Assembly (NCBI RefSeq): GCF_002929495.1
Contig: NZ_PJJJ01000030.1
Location: 1 to 64,000 of the forward strand
Reading direction: 5' to 3'
From: Cryobacterium sp. Y82
Lineage (GTDB): Bacteria > Actinomycetota > Actinomycetes > Actinomycetales > Microbacteriaceae
DNA length: 64,000 nt
Of the stretch, positions 52,517 through 60,610 are shown piece by piece (position 1 is the first letter of the stretch; each line of letters opens with the position of its first letter). The notes under the pieces are model-generated. The model did no database searches and was not told the origin of the DNA. It saw nothing but the letters and a program-made list of their open reading frames with translations. The position numbers and the translations under genes were made by a program.

Positions 52517-53172
52517 CCATGACGAATTCCCTGACCCGACTCCAGAACACTCGCGTGCTGGCTGTTGTGCGCGCCCCCTCCGCCGCGAGCGCACTGCGAG
52601 CAGCGGATGCCCTGGTGTCGGGCGGTATCACCGGGCTCGAGATCACCTATTCAACGCCCGACGCACCAGCCGTCATCCGCGAGCTGTCCACACGCTACGG
52701 CGACGATATCTATCTAGGCGCGGGAACCGTGACGACGAGCGGTGAAGCGATGCGTGCGGCAGCGGCAGGGGCGCAGTTTCTGGTCAGCCCCGGCACGCGG
52801 CGAGCACTCACCGCTGCGATGAAGGCCACCGGGCTGCTCGTCATCACCGGCGCACTCACCCCGAGTGAACTGATGGCTGCGGTGGAATACGGCACCGACG
52901 TTGTCAAGATCTTTCCCGCCTCCCTGGGCGGGCCAGCTTTTCTCAAGTCGCTTCGCGGTCCGTTTCCCAATGTTCCGCTCATGCCCACCGGCGGTGTCAC
53001 GCCGGACAATATCGGTGCCTGGTTCGATGCGGGTGCGATCGCTGTCGGCGCCGGTGGCGATCTGGTCTCCGCGGTCGATCTGGCGACCGAGAATTATGGC
53101 AACATCGAACGTCTGGCGGCCCGGTTCATCTCTGCCGGCGTGCACCTGCACACGACGGAGGTCGGGGCATGA
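52513..53172 (+). CDS. KDPG/KHG-type aldolase
   Basis: A 219-residue class I aldolase. RVLAVVRAPSAASALRAADALVSGGITGLEITYSTPDA includes the catalytic Glu (LEIT) near residue 45; GAGTVTT follows near 75 and the Schiff-base Lys is in DVVKIFPASLGGPAFL near 130, then MPTGGVTPDN near 160. These enzymes split 2-keto-3-deoxy-aldonate phosphates to pyruvate and an aldehyde. No sugar-acid dehydratase able to make such a substrate is in the window. The GTG at 52513 overlaps the upstream stop; an ATG at 52519 is an alternative start. Confidence 0.87.
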   Translation: MTMTNSLTRLQNTRVLAVVRAPSAASALRAADALVSGGITGLEITYSTPDAPAVIRELSTRYGDDIYLGAGTVTTSGEAMRAAAAGAQFLVSPGTRRALTAAMKATGLLVITGALTPSELMAAVEYGTDVVKIFPASLGGPAFLKSLRGPFPNVPLMPTGGVTPDNIGAWFDAGAIAVGAGGDLVSAVDLATENYGNIERLAARFISAGVHLHTTEVGA

Positions 53173-54083
53173 ACGGCTATATGGGCTTCGTCGGTGTGAG
53201 CACCGCGCAGTCGTCGATCATGTCAATCTTTCCGGTGTGGGCCCAGATCCTCGACCTGCCCACCCGAACCCTGATCGGCCATGACCTCCCCGTTGGAGCG
53301 ACGGCGCAGCAGTATGTGCAGCTTGTCGAACAGATTCGCGACGACCCGAATCATCTGGGCGCCCTCGTCACCACCCACAAGATGGGCCTGTATTCGGCAA
53401 CCCACGACCTGTTCGACGAACTCGACGAGTTCAGCATTCTCTGCGGAGAGCTGTCGAGCATCTCCAAACGTGGAAGGCGACTGATCGGCCACGCCAAAGA
53501 CCCGTTGACCGCGGGGCTGGCGGCTCGCGAATTCCTGCCTGACGATCACTTCGCGCGCACCGCCGGCCAGGTCGTCTGCCTGGGCGCCGGCGGCGCCGGC
53601 GCCGCACTTACCTGGTATCTGGCCGAGCGAACAGACGTCCCCGAGTTGATCGTCGTGACTGACACCGCTCAGAGCCGACTCGAGCACCTCAGGGGTGTGC
53701 ATGAGCGCCGCGGAACACCCGCTGGCCTCATCCGCTACGTTCTGGTGGACGACGACCAGGTCACCCGCGACGTAGTCGCTTCCGCTCCGGCGCACAGCCT
53801 GATCGTCAATGCGAGCGGCCTGGGCAAGGACCGCCCAGGAAGCCCCGTGCCCTCTGAAACACCGTTTCCGTCAGCCGCCTACGTGTGGGAATTCAATTAC
53901 CGCGGCACCCTGGAGTTTCTCGCGCAGGCACGTGCGCAAGCGGATGCAGCGCAATTGACGATCGTTGACGGCTGGCATTATTTCATCCACGGCTGGTCGC
54001 AGGTCATCGCCGAGGTCTTCGACATCGAACTCACCGAAGATCTGGTTACTGCGCTGTCCGAGGCGGCGTTGATCGTGCGATGA
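53169..54083 (+). CDS. Shikimate-dehydrogenase-like (AroE-fold) oxidoreductase of unknown substrate
   Basis: A 304-residue AroE-fold protein. The catalytic Lys is kept in LVTTHKMGLY near residue 70 and the Asp in GHAKDPLTAG near 108. The Rossmann motif VVCLGAGGAGAALTWYLAER lies near 133-152. Two substrate signatures differ: the N-terminal GxPxxHSxSP block is GVSTAQSSIMSIFPVW, and NTDxxG reads AKDPLTAG. It is therefore probably not a shikimate enzyme. In an operon with lactonase, aldolase and kinase genes, it likely oxidises a polyol or sugar-acid intermediate. Both ends overlap neighbouring genes by four bases. Confidence 0.75.
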   Translation: MNGYMGFVGVSTAQSSIMSIFPVWAQILDLPTRTLIGHDLPVGATAQQYVQLVEQIRDDPNHLGALVTTHKMGLYSATHDLFDELDEFSILCGELSSISKRGRRLIGHAKDPLTAGLAAREFLPDDHFARTAGQVVCLGAGGAGAALTWYLAERTDVPELIVVTDTAQSRLEHLRGVHERRGTPAGLIRYVLVDDDQVTRDVVASAPAHSLIVNASGLGKDRPGSPVPSETPFPSAAYVWEFNYRGTLEFLAQARAQADAAQLTIVDGWHYFIHGWSQVIAEVFDIELTEDLVTALSEAALIVR

Positions 54084-55096
54084 ACCTGATTCGCAGTGTG
54101 CTCGGCGATGTAGACCCGTCCGGGCTCGGCCGGGTCAACTATCATGAGCACCTGTTTCAGGTCAGCCCTTTGCTCGTCGGTGATGAGCTGCGCGATGAAT
54201 CGGCATCAACAACCGAAGCTCAGCTTCTGCGCACGAGCGGGTTCGACGCCATGATTGACGCGACCCCGCTGGGGCTCGGCCGCGACCCGGAAGCGGTGGC
54301 TAGAATCAGCCAGTCCACCGGGCTGACCGTGATCGCCACCACCGGCGCGCACCGCGACGCGCACTATTCTCCCGATCACTGGCTGCGCCGGTTGGATGCC
54401 CGTCGTCGCGCCGACCTGTTCCTCACCGACCTGCGTGAAGGCATGCCTCGCCTCGACCATCACCATCACCAGGCACGGGCGCAGACGCCGGCCGGCGACC
54501 CCGTACGTGCCGGTGTGCTGAAGGCGGGCATCGACTACTGGTCGATCTCTGCCTTTGAACGCGAGACTCTCGTGGCCGTTGCCCTCGCCCACGCAGCGAC
54601 CGGCGCTCCGATCATGGTGCACCTAGAATACTGCACGGCGGCCCACGAAGTGCTTGACCTTCTCCTGACGCTCGGCGTTCAGCCGAGCGGGGTGGTGTTG
54701 GCTCACGCCGATCGCGATCCAAACCCGGCCTTGCACCTGGAACTCGTGGCGAGGGGGGCCTGGCTCGGCTACGACGGCGTCGCCCGGCCGCGCACCCGAA
54801 GCGATGCCGAATTGCTCGACCTCACCGAAGCCGTCATCGCCGGCGGGGGCCTGCAACACATTCTCATCGGCGGCGATGTGGCGAGGCGCAGCCGATACAT
54901 TGCCTATGGCGGAATGCCGGGACTGGCCTATCTCGGCACCCGCTACCTGCCGGCGCTGCGCGCCAGAATCGGTCAGGGGCCAGTAGACACGATCCTGCGT
55001 GAAAACGCGGCACGGTTTCTCACCTGGACACCAGGTCAATCCGGCCGTCTTCTGCCCTCGCAACCAGACGAGCCGAGCGTCGGCCGGGATCAGTAA
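54080..55096 (+). CDS. Phosphotriesterase-family metal hydrolase, probable sugar lactonase
   Basis: A 338-residue binuclear TIM-barrel hydrolase. The HxH motif is in VNYHEHLF near residue 22, the bridging Lys in GVLKAGIDYW near 150, His in PIMVHLEYC near 183 and in VLAHADRDPN near 211, and Asp in LIGGDVARRS near 270. All metal ligands are present. Several characterised bacterial members hydrolyse aldono-lactones or their phosphates, which suits this operon. An odd LDHHHHQAR stretch near 130 could bind metal. It is the last gene of the cupin-led operon. Confidence 0.82.
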   Translation: MNLIRSVLGDVDPSGLGRVNYHEHLFQVSPLLVGDELRDESASTTEAQLLRTSGFDAMIDATPLGLGRDPEAVARISQSTGLTVIATTGAHRDAHYSPDHWLRRLDARRRADLFLTDLREGMPRLDHHHHQARAQTPAGDPVRAGVLKAGIDYWSISAFERETLVAVALAHAATGAPIMVHLEYCTAAHEVLDLLLTLGVQPSGVVLAHADRDPNPALHLELVARGAWLGYDGVARPRTRSDAELLDLTEAVIAGGGLQHILIGGDVARRSRYIAYGGMPGLAYLGTRYLPALRARIGQGPVDTILRENAARFLTWTPGQSGRLLPSQPDEPSVGRDQ

Positions 55097-55097
55097 A

Positions 55098-55112
55098 GTG
55101 GAGACGCTCCAC
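55098..55112. promoter_or_regulatory. Inverted repeat just upstream of the LacI gene
   Basis: GTGGAG-ACG-CTCCAC is a perfect inverted repeat between the lactonase stop and the Shine-Dalgarno sequence of the LacI gene. It differs from the two LacI-pattern sites at 56134 and 60570, so it may be a site of another regulator or a short mRNA hairpin. Confidence 0.4.
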
Positions 55113-55124
55113 GAAAGGACCTCC

Positions 55125-56087
55125 ATGGCCACGATTTACGACGTCGCCGCGCTTGCCGGAGTCTCCCCGGCGACCGTGTCCCGGGTCTTCAACGGCATCA
55201 CGGTCTCGGCCGAACGCAGCGATCGGGTTCGTGCGGCGGCCGAGCAGCTGTCCTTCACGCCCAACCGGACCGCCCGCACGCTGCGCAAGCAATCGTCCGA
55301 GGTCATCGCCCTGATCATTCCGGACATTGAAAACCCGTTTTTCACGGCGTTGGCGCGCGGCGTCGAAGACGTGGCCCAGGCATCCGGGTACTCGGTGGTG
55401 CTGTGCAATACCGACGAGGACGCCGAGAAGGAAGCACGCTATCTCGACGTCGTCGTGTCGGAGAATATGGCGGGCATCATCCTTGCCGCGGCGAGTGACC
55501 TCGTGGATTTGACCGACCTGACCCGGCGCGGACGACCGGTCGTCGCCGTTGACCGCAGCCTGCCCGATGTGGATACCGTGACCGTCGATAATGTCGCCGG
55601 CGGACGCGATGCCACTCGGGCTCTGGTCGAACAGGGCTTCCGACGGATTGCCTGCATCACCGGACCGCGCGGGCGCACCACCGCCGAAGGCCGCGCCGAC
55701 GGTTGGCGAGAGGTGCTGATGACCACTTCCGCGGTGCACGCAGATTTAGATCGCTACCTGCGCCATGCCGATTTTCGGGTCGAGGGTGGTCACGCGGCGA
55801 TGGTCGATCTGCTGAATCTTCCGGAACCCCCGGATGCCGTGTTTGTCGCCAATAACCTTATGGCGGTCGGCGCCCTCCGAGCGCTGATCGAGCACGACCT
55901 CACCCCCCCGCTCGTCGGCATGGCCAGTTTTGGCGATTTGCCGTTCGCGACGCTGTCGCCGCGTGGCGTCACCGTGATCCGGCTTCCGGCACGCCTGCTC
56001 GGTGAAGCAGCCGCCCAACTGCTGATCGAGCGCCTGCATGGCGACGACCGACCTCGTCAAGCGATCAGGCTCGGCAACTCGGCCTGA
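55125..56087 (+). CDS. LacI family transcriptional regulator
   Basis: A 320-residue regulator. The helix-turn-helix ATIYDVAALAGVSPATVSRV covers residues 2-21 and the hinge helix NRTARTLRKQSS about 46-57. The effector domain has VIALIIPDIENPFFTALARGVEDVA near 60 and ITGPRGRTTAEGRADGW near 175. AAAGGACC precedes the ATG. It lies between the cupin-led operon and the kinase-isomerase operon; the TGnAAnCGnTTnCA-type sites at 56134 and 60570 are its probable targets, linking the isomerase operon and the importer. Confidence 0.92.
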   Translation: MATIYDVAALAGVSPATVSRVFNGITVSAERSDRVRAAAEQLSFTPNRTARTLRKQSSEVIALIIPDIENPFFTALARGVEDVAQASGYSVVLCNTDEDAEKEARYLDVVVSENMAGIILAAASDLVDLTDLTRRGRPVVAVDRSLPDVDTVTVDNVAGGRDATRALVEQGFRRIACITGPRGRTTAEGRADGWREVLMTTSAVHADLDRYLRHADFRVEGGHAAMVDLLNLPEPPDAVFVANNLMAVGALRALIEHDLTPPLVGMASFGDLPFATLSPRGVTVIRLPARLLGEAAAQLLIERLHGDDRPRQAIRLGNSA

Positions 56088-56133
56088 ATCTGGCACCGCT
56101 CCTGGGCCGCAGGGCGCGGCGCATCCTTGACCC

Positions 56134-56155
56134 TGAAATCGATTTCATTTAGGCT
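56134..56155 (+). promoter_or_regulatory. LacI-type operator and leaderless -10 box of the kinase-isomerase operon
   Basis: TGAAATCGATTTCA at 56134-56147 is a perfect palindrome that fits the LacI-family pattern TGnAAnCGnTTnCA. It is followed after two bases by TAGGCT at 56150-56155, six bases before the ATG at 56162. A protein on this site would cover the -10/-35 spacer, so repression is the expected effect. Confidence 0.85.
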
Positions 56156-56161
56156 GAGCGC

Positions 56162-57730
56162 ATGAGTACTGACGCGATTATCGGAGTAGATATTGGCACG
56201 TCAAGCAGTAAGGGCGTGCTCGTCGCCCTCGACGGAACCGTTCTGAGTTCAGCCAGCCGCACGCACGACCCCACACGACCCCGAGAGGGTTGGGTCGAGA
56301 TGGACGCAGAGCTGTGGTGGAGCGAATTCGTAGCCATCTCCCGCGAACTGGCCGAAGCTGCCACGGCCGCTGACGCGGTGATCGTAGCGGTGGGAGTCAG
56401 CGGCATGGGCCCGTGCGTGCTGGTCACCGATGCGGCCGGCTTCCCCCTGCGCCCCGCCATCCTCTACGGCGTTGACACCAGGGCTACCCGGCAAATCGTG
56501 GATCTCACGCTCGCACTGGGCGGCGATGACGTGATCATGGCCCGCAGCGGCTCCGCGCTCTCCACCCAGGCGGTCGGGCCGAAATTGGCCTGGCTCGCCG
56601 ACAACGAACCCGAGATCTTCGCCCGCGCCCGCCGCCTGTTCATGCCGAGTTCCTGGCTGGCCTGGCACCTGACCGGGGCGTACCTGCTTGACCACCACTC
56701 CGCCAGCCAGTGCACGCCGCTCTACGATGCCGGTTCGCACTCCTGGTACGAACCGTGGGCGGTGCCCATCATTGGCCCTATCGAACTTCCCGCACTCTGC
56801 TGGCCCGGCGACGTGGCTGGCCAGGTCACCGCTGCCGCTGCCGCCGAAACGGGATTGCCAGCTGGCATTCCCGTGATCGCCGGCACGATCGACGCTTGGT
56901 CGGAGGCGGTAAGCGTCGGCGCGCAACGTGCCGGAGACCTCATGCTCATGTACGGGACCACAATGTTCCTGGTCAACACGGTACCCGAACCGATCACGGC
57001 CGTCGGGCTGTGGGGAACAGTGGGCGCATTTCCCGGCACGCACAACCTCGCGGGCGGAATGGCGACCTCCGGTGCGATCACCGGCTGGCTGCGCGACCTG
57101 CTCGGCGCCGGTGATTTTCCAGAGCTCATCGCGCTGGCCGCAGCGTCTGGTCCCGGCGCGCGCGGGTTACTCATGCTGCCCTACTTCGCCGGAGAACGCA
57201 CACCGATTCAAGATCCACAGGCACGCGGCGTCATCGCCGGCCTCACCGTCTCGCATTCCGCCGGCGATCTGTATCGCGCGGCCCTGGAAGCAACCGCGTT
57301 CGGCGTGCGGCACAACATAGAGGCCATGCGGGACGCCGGTGGGTCGATCGAGCGCATCGTGGCGGTCGGGGGCGGCGCCCAGGGAAACCTGTGGACACAG
57401 ATCGTCAGCGACGTCACCGGACTACCGCAGGTGATCCCCAGTGTGCTGATCGGAGCCAGCTATGGCGCCGCATTCCTCGCCGCACTGGCCGTCACGACAG
57501 TCGACATCGACACCTGGAATCCGCCGGCCGAAGTGCGCAGACCGAATCCGACCCTGGCGGGCGAGTACAACGAGTTGTACTCGCTGTACCGCCAGCTGTA
57601 TCCGGCTACCCGCGATATTTCCCATGCTCTCGCCGCTCGGGCCGGCCGACTTAATAACTCCGCGACTGCCGCAACCCAGACCAGTACGTCCCCTTCCAGC
57701 ACCAGCGATCAGAAAGCGAATCCCGCATGA
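56162..57730 (+). CDS. FGGY-family carbohydrate kinase (second copy)
   Basis: A 522-residue kinase, quite different from the FGGY protein at 50061. VDIGTSSSKGVLVAL lies near residues 9-23, the catalytic Asp in YGVDTRATRQ near 105, AGTIDAWSEAVSVGA near 240, LPYFAGERTPIQDPQARG near 340 and VAVGGGAQGNLWTQIVSD near 400. The C-terminal 25 residues are Ser/Thr-rich and probably disordered. It overlaps the isomerase gene by four bases, so a ketose made by that isomerase is its likely substrate. Confidence 0.9.
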   Translation: MSTDAIIGVDIGTSSSKGVLVALDGTVLSSASRTHDPTRPREGWVEMDAELWWSEFVAISRELAEAATAADAVIVAVGVSGMGPCVLVTDAAGFPLRPAILYGVDTRATRQIVDLTLALGGDDVIMARSGSALSTQAVGPKLAWLADNEPEIFARARRLFMPSSWLAWHLTGAYLLDHHSASQCTPLYDAGSHSWYEPWAVPIIGPIELPALCWPGDVAGQVTAAAAAETGLPAGIPVIAGTIDAWSEAVSVGAQRAGDLMLMYGTTMFLVNTVPEPITAVGLWGTVGAFPGTHNLAGGMATSGAITGWLRDLLGAGDFPELIALAAASGPGARGLLMLPYFAGERTPIQDPQARGVIAGLTVSHSAGDLYRAALEATAFGVRHNIEAMRDAGGSIERIVAVGGGAQGNLWTQIVSDVTGLPQVIPSVLIGASYGAAFLAALAVTTVDIDTWNPPAEVRRPNPTLAGEYNELYSLYRQLYPATRDISHALAARAGRLNNSATAATQTSTSPSSTSDQKANPA

Positions 57731-59364
57731 CCAGCTACCTCCTGCCCACACCACTCGTTCGGGCGTCGGCGCCGGAACGAACAATTTTCACCGTCGCTAA
57801 CGGAGATCTCCGCCAGGCCGCGAACCTCAAATGCTGGCCAACACAGGAACAGCTCGAAGCAGACTTCAGTTCAGCGGTGAATCGGATCGGTTGGTCGGTG
57901 CAGCGCGCTCACTCCGCCGATACGGCAAGCGGCCATGGATTCATAGACAGCCAACGCATGGGTATCGAGGTCTTCAAGACCATCCCGAGCGATGCCCCAA
58001 TCGTGGTGGTCGAGGCAGTCTGGCAATACAGCCACCACGTACTCGCCGGTTTGCGAGCGCATCGTGGACCAATTCTCGTCGTGGCCAACTGGGCCGGCGA
58101 TTTCCCCGGCCTGGTCGGCCTGCTCAATCTCACGGCGAGCCTCACCAAGGCCGGTATCGCGTACTCTTCGCTGTGGAGTGCCGACTTCACCGACGAATGG
58201 GCCGTCGCGCAATTGCGCACCTGGCTCCAAACTGGCCGCATCGTTCCCGACGAAAGCCACGTGCGTGACCTTCCCGTGCTGGATGCAGCCCAGCCCGAAG
58301 TTGTTCTCGGGGTGGCGCTGGCGCACCAGTTGCAGCAGGAGCAAGCCATCATCGGGATCTTCGATGAAGGCTGCATGGGCATGTACAATGCGATCATTGA
58401 CGACGAGCTGCTCAACCCGCTCGGAATCTACAAGGAACGCCTCTCGCAGAGCGCCCTATTCGCCGAAATGGCGCGCGTGACCGACGCGGAGGCCGAGACG
58501 GTCAAGACTTGGCTGGACGACGCCGGATTTACGTTCCACTTCGGCCAGGACGACGCTGCCGAACTGACCCCCGACCAGGTGCACAGCCAGTTCAAAATGT
58601 ACATCGCTGCGCTGCGCATCTCGGATGACTACGGACTTGATGCGGTCGGAATCCAATATCAGCAGGGACTCAAGGACCTCGTTCCCGCAAGCGACCTCGC
58701 CGAGGGTCTGCTCAATAACGTCGAACGTCCTCCCGTCTTCTCGCGGGATGGCAGCCGGGAGCTTTATGCCGGCCTCGCGCTGCCCCACTTCAACGAGGTG
58801 GATGAGGGCGTCGCCGTCGATGCTCTGATCACCAACCGGGTCTGGACTGCGATGGGTCTCGACCCGGCGAATACCCTGCACGATGTGCGCTGGGGTGAAG
58901 AATACGACGGTGAGTTCGTCTGGGTCTTCGAGATCTCCGGTTCCGTTCCGGCCTCCCACAACGGCGGCTATGACAAGAGCTACAGCATGCGTCAGCCCCC
59001 GATGTTCTTCCCCCTCGGCGGCGGAACACTCAGTGGAATTTCCAGGCCCGGTGAAATTGTCTGGTCACGGGTGTTCATCATGGACGGCGTGCTCCACGTT
59101 GACCTGGGTCGGGGGCACGTCGCGGATCTGCCAGCCGCGGAGACCCAGCGCCGCCTCGACGCAACCGATCCGCAGTGGCCGATCATGAACGCCGTCTTGC
59201 ACGGCGTCACTCGCAACCAGCTGATGGGTCGGCACAAGGCTAACCACGCGCAGGTCGTCTATGCGCCGGATGCCGACACCGCCGACCGCGCGCTGGTCGC
59301 TAAGGCCGCCTTGTTCCAGGAGCTCGGAGTTCTCGTACACCTGTGCGGTGACGTGATCGCCTAG
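57727..59364 (+). CDS. L-fucose/L-arabinose isomerase family-like protein
   Basis: A 545-residue protein with the general form of the fucose/arabinose isomerase superfamily: an N-terminal alpha/beta part (PIVVVEAVWQYSHHVLAGL near 92, PILVVANWAGDFPGLVGLLN near 115), a middle domain with the putative metal Glu in IGIFDEGCMGMYNAII near 215, and a C-terminal beta part (GEIVWSRVFIMDGVLHVDLGRG near 450). FucI is about 590 and AraA about 500 residues. The assignment is to superfamily level; which aldose it converts is open. It is followed by a strong terminator. Confidence 0.68.
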   Translation: MTSYLLPTPLVRASAPERTIFTVANGDLRQAANLKCWPTQEQLEADFSSAVNRIGWSVQRAHSADTASGHGFIDSQRMGIEVFKTIPSDAPIVVVEAVWQYSHHVLAGLRAHRGPILVVANWAGDFPGLVGLLNLTASLTKAGIAYSSLWSADFTDEWAVAQLRTWLQTGRIVPDESHVRDLPVLDAAQPEVVLGVALAHQLQQEQAIIGIFDEGCMGMYNAIIDDELLNPLGIYKERLSQSALFAEMARVTDAEAETVKTWLDDAGFTFHFGQDDAAELTPDQVHSQFKMYIAALRISDDYGLDAVGIQYQQGLKDLVPASDLAEGLLNNVERPPVFSRDGSRELYAGLALPHFNEVDEGVAVDALITNRVWTAMGLDPANTLHDVRWGEEYDGEFVWVFEISGSVPASHNGGYDKSYSMRQPPMFFPLGGGTLSGISRPGEIVWSRVFIMDGVLHVDLGRGHVADLPAAETQRRLDATDPQWPIMNAVLHGVTRNQLMGRHKANHAQVVYAPDADTADRALVAKAALFQELGVLVHLCGDVIA

Positions 59365-59377
59365 CAGCCCGCGCCAC

Positions 59378-59417
59378 ACAAGGAAGCCCCCACCCGATCG
59401 GGTGGGGGCTTCCTTGT
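59378..59417. terminator. Strong bidirectional terminator
   Basis: A perfect 40-base palindrome centred between 59397 and 59398; the left arm is ACAAGGAAGCCCCCACCCGA and the right arm its complement. It separates the rightward isomerase gene from the leftward binding-protein gene, which end 13 and 44 bases away, and can stop both transcripts. Confidence 0.95.
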
Positions 59418-59460
59418 ATCTATCGTGATGCGGCCGGGCCGTTACGGCCCGGCCGCGGGG

Positions 59461-60441
59461 TCACTTGTAGAGAACTGCTGCTATTTCCGAGTCTTCCATG
59501 TTGGTCTTGTCGAACCAGAAGTAACCGGTGTCAATGACCTTTTCCGGAGTCTTCCCGTTAATGGCGTCGAAGGCGGCCTGAACCGTTGCTTCGCCGATTC
59601 CGATGGGGTTCTGCGTGATCGCGCCAGCCATCAGGCCGTTCGTGATCGCATCGATTTGCGCCTGGCCGGAGTCAAATCCGATCACGGTCAGTTCGCCCGC
59701 GTCCAGTCCGAGCTCGCCGACGGCGTTGACGATGCCGATGGCAGAGCCCTCGTTGGTGCCGTAAAGACCCTTCAGGTCGGGATGCGCCGCGATCATGGCC
59801 TTGGCGATATCTGCCGACTTGAGGTGGTCGCCGTCGCCGTACTGGATGTCGACGATCGTGATGTCGGGGTATTCGGCTTCAATCTGATCGACGAACCCGT
59901 CGCGACGTTCAACTCCGGTGGAGTTGATCTGGCTGTGGCCGACAATGGCTACTTCACCTTTTCCACCGATCAGCTCAGCCATGTGGTCGGCAGCAAGCGC
60001 ACCGGCGCCGAGGCTATCGGTTTTAGCGATACTCAGTGGGTAGTCACTGTTGCAGCCAGCGTCGAACTGCACGACGGGAATCGATGCTGTCTTCGCCGCG
60101 TCCATGAGAGAGACGCAGGCTTCCGGGTCAAGTGCTGCATAGCCGATCGCGTCCGGCTTCTTGTCAATGGCGGCCTGCAGCATCTGCAGCTGGCTGTCGA
60201 CCTCGGTTTCGGAAGCCGGTCCGTCGAAGGTGACGGTCACACCGAGCTCCTCGGCCTTGCTTTCCGCTCCACTCTTTACGGCCTGCCAGAACTGGTGCTG
60301 GAAGCCTTTGGAGACCAGGGCGATATACGGCTTGTCACTGTCGGCAGCAGCGTCACCGGCGTCTGAGCCGCCAGCCGAACAACCGGCCAGGGCGAGCGAG
60401 ATCGCAGCCGCAGCGGCTAGAAAGACAACTTTCTTTTTCAT
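59461..60441 (-). CDS. Sugar ABC transporter substrate-binding lipoprotein (RbsB-like)
   Basis: A 326-residue lipoprotein. The signal ends LALAGCSAGG (lipobox). The periplasmic-binding-protein type 1 fold shows in YIALVSKGFQHQFWQAVKSGAESKAEEL near 40, AAIDKKPDAIGYAALDPEA near 92, VVQFDAGCNSD near 122, GTNEGSAIGIVNAVGELG near 227 and VIGFDSGQAQIDAI near 250. These are pentose/hexose binding-protein landmarks. It is the last gene of the importer group, separated from the permease by 169 bp that contain a LacI-pattern site, so it may also have its own promoter. Confidence 0.9.
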   Translation of the reverse strand: MKKKVVFLAAAAAISLALAGCSAGGSDAGDAAADSDKPYIALVSKGFQHQFWQAVKSGAESKAEELGVTVTFDGPASETEVDSQLQMLQAAIDKKPDAIGYAALDPEACVSLMDAAKTASIPVVQFDAGCNSDYPLSIAKTDSLGAGALAADHMAELIGGKGEVAIVGHSQINSTGVERRDGFVDQIEAEYPDITIVDIQYGDGDHLKSADIAKAMIAAHPDLKGLYGTNEGSAIGIVNAVGELGLDAGELTVIGFDSGQAQIDAITNGLMAGAITQNPIGIGEATVQAAFDAINGKTPEKVIDTGYFWFDKTNMEDSEIAAVLYK

Positions 60442-60569
60442 CGATTAACTCCATTGTTTGTTCGGCGGACAACTTCGTAGTTGTCACGTAATGCTAGCGA
60501 AATTAGTGCTTGGAATACCGCTCAAGTACAGGCAGGTACAAGATCGTTACATTGGCGCAATCACGCGGA

Positions 60570-60583
60570 TGCAACCGATTTCA
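60570..60583 (-). promoter_or_regulatory. Second LacI-type operator, before the sugar-binding protein gene
   Basis: On the minus strand TGAAATCGGTTGCA fits TGnAAnCGnTTnCA exactly and equals the operator at 56134 in 12 of 14 positions. It lies 129 bases upstream of the binding-protein ATG, within the only sizeable gap of the importer group. It links importer expression to the LacI regulator at 55125. Confidence 0.65.
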
Positions 60584-60610
60584 AAAATCAGTCCCGCGAA
60601 CGCGTCAGCG

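Noticed and set aside
53169..54083. Plain annotation as shikimate dehydrogenase AroE
   Set aside because: Substrate-binding signatures are changed and the operon is a sugar operon, so only the fold is claimed.
59378..59417. Long palindrome as an attachment site or operator
   Set aside because: Its position between convergent genes, its GC-rich perfect stem and flanking T/A runs make a bidirectional terminator the simpler explanation.
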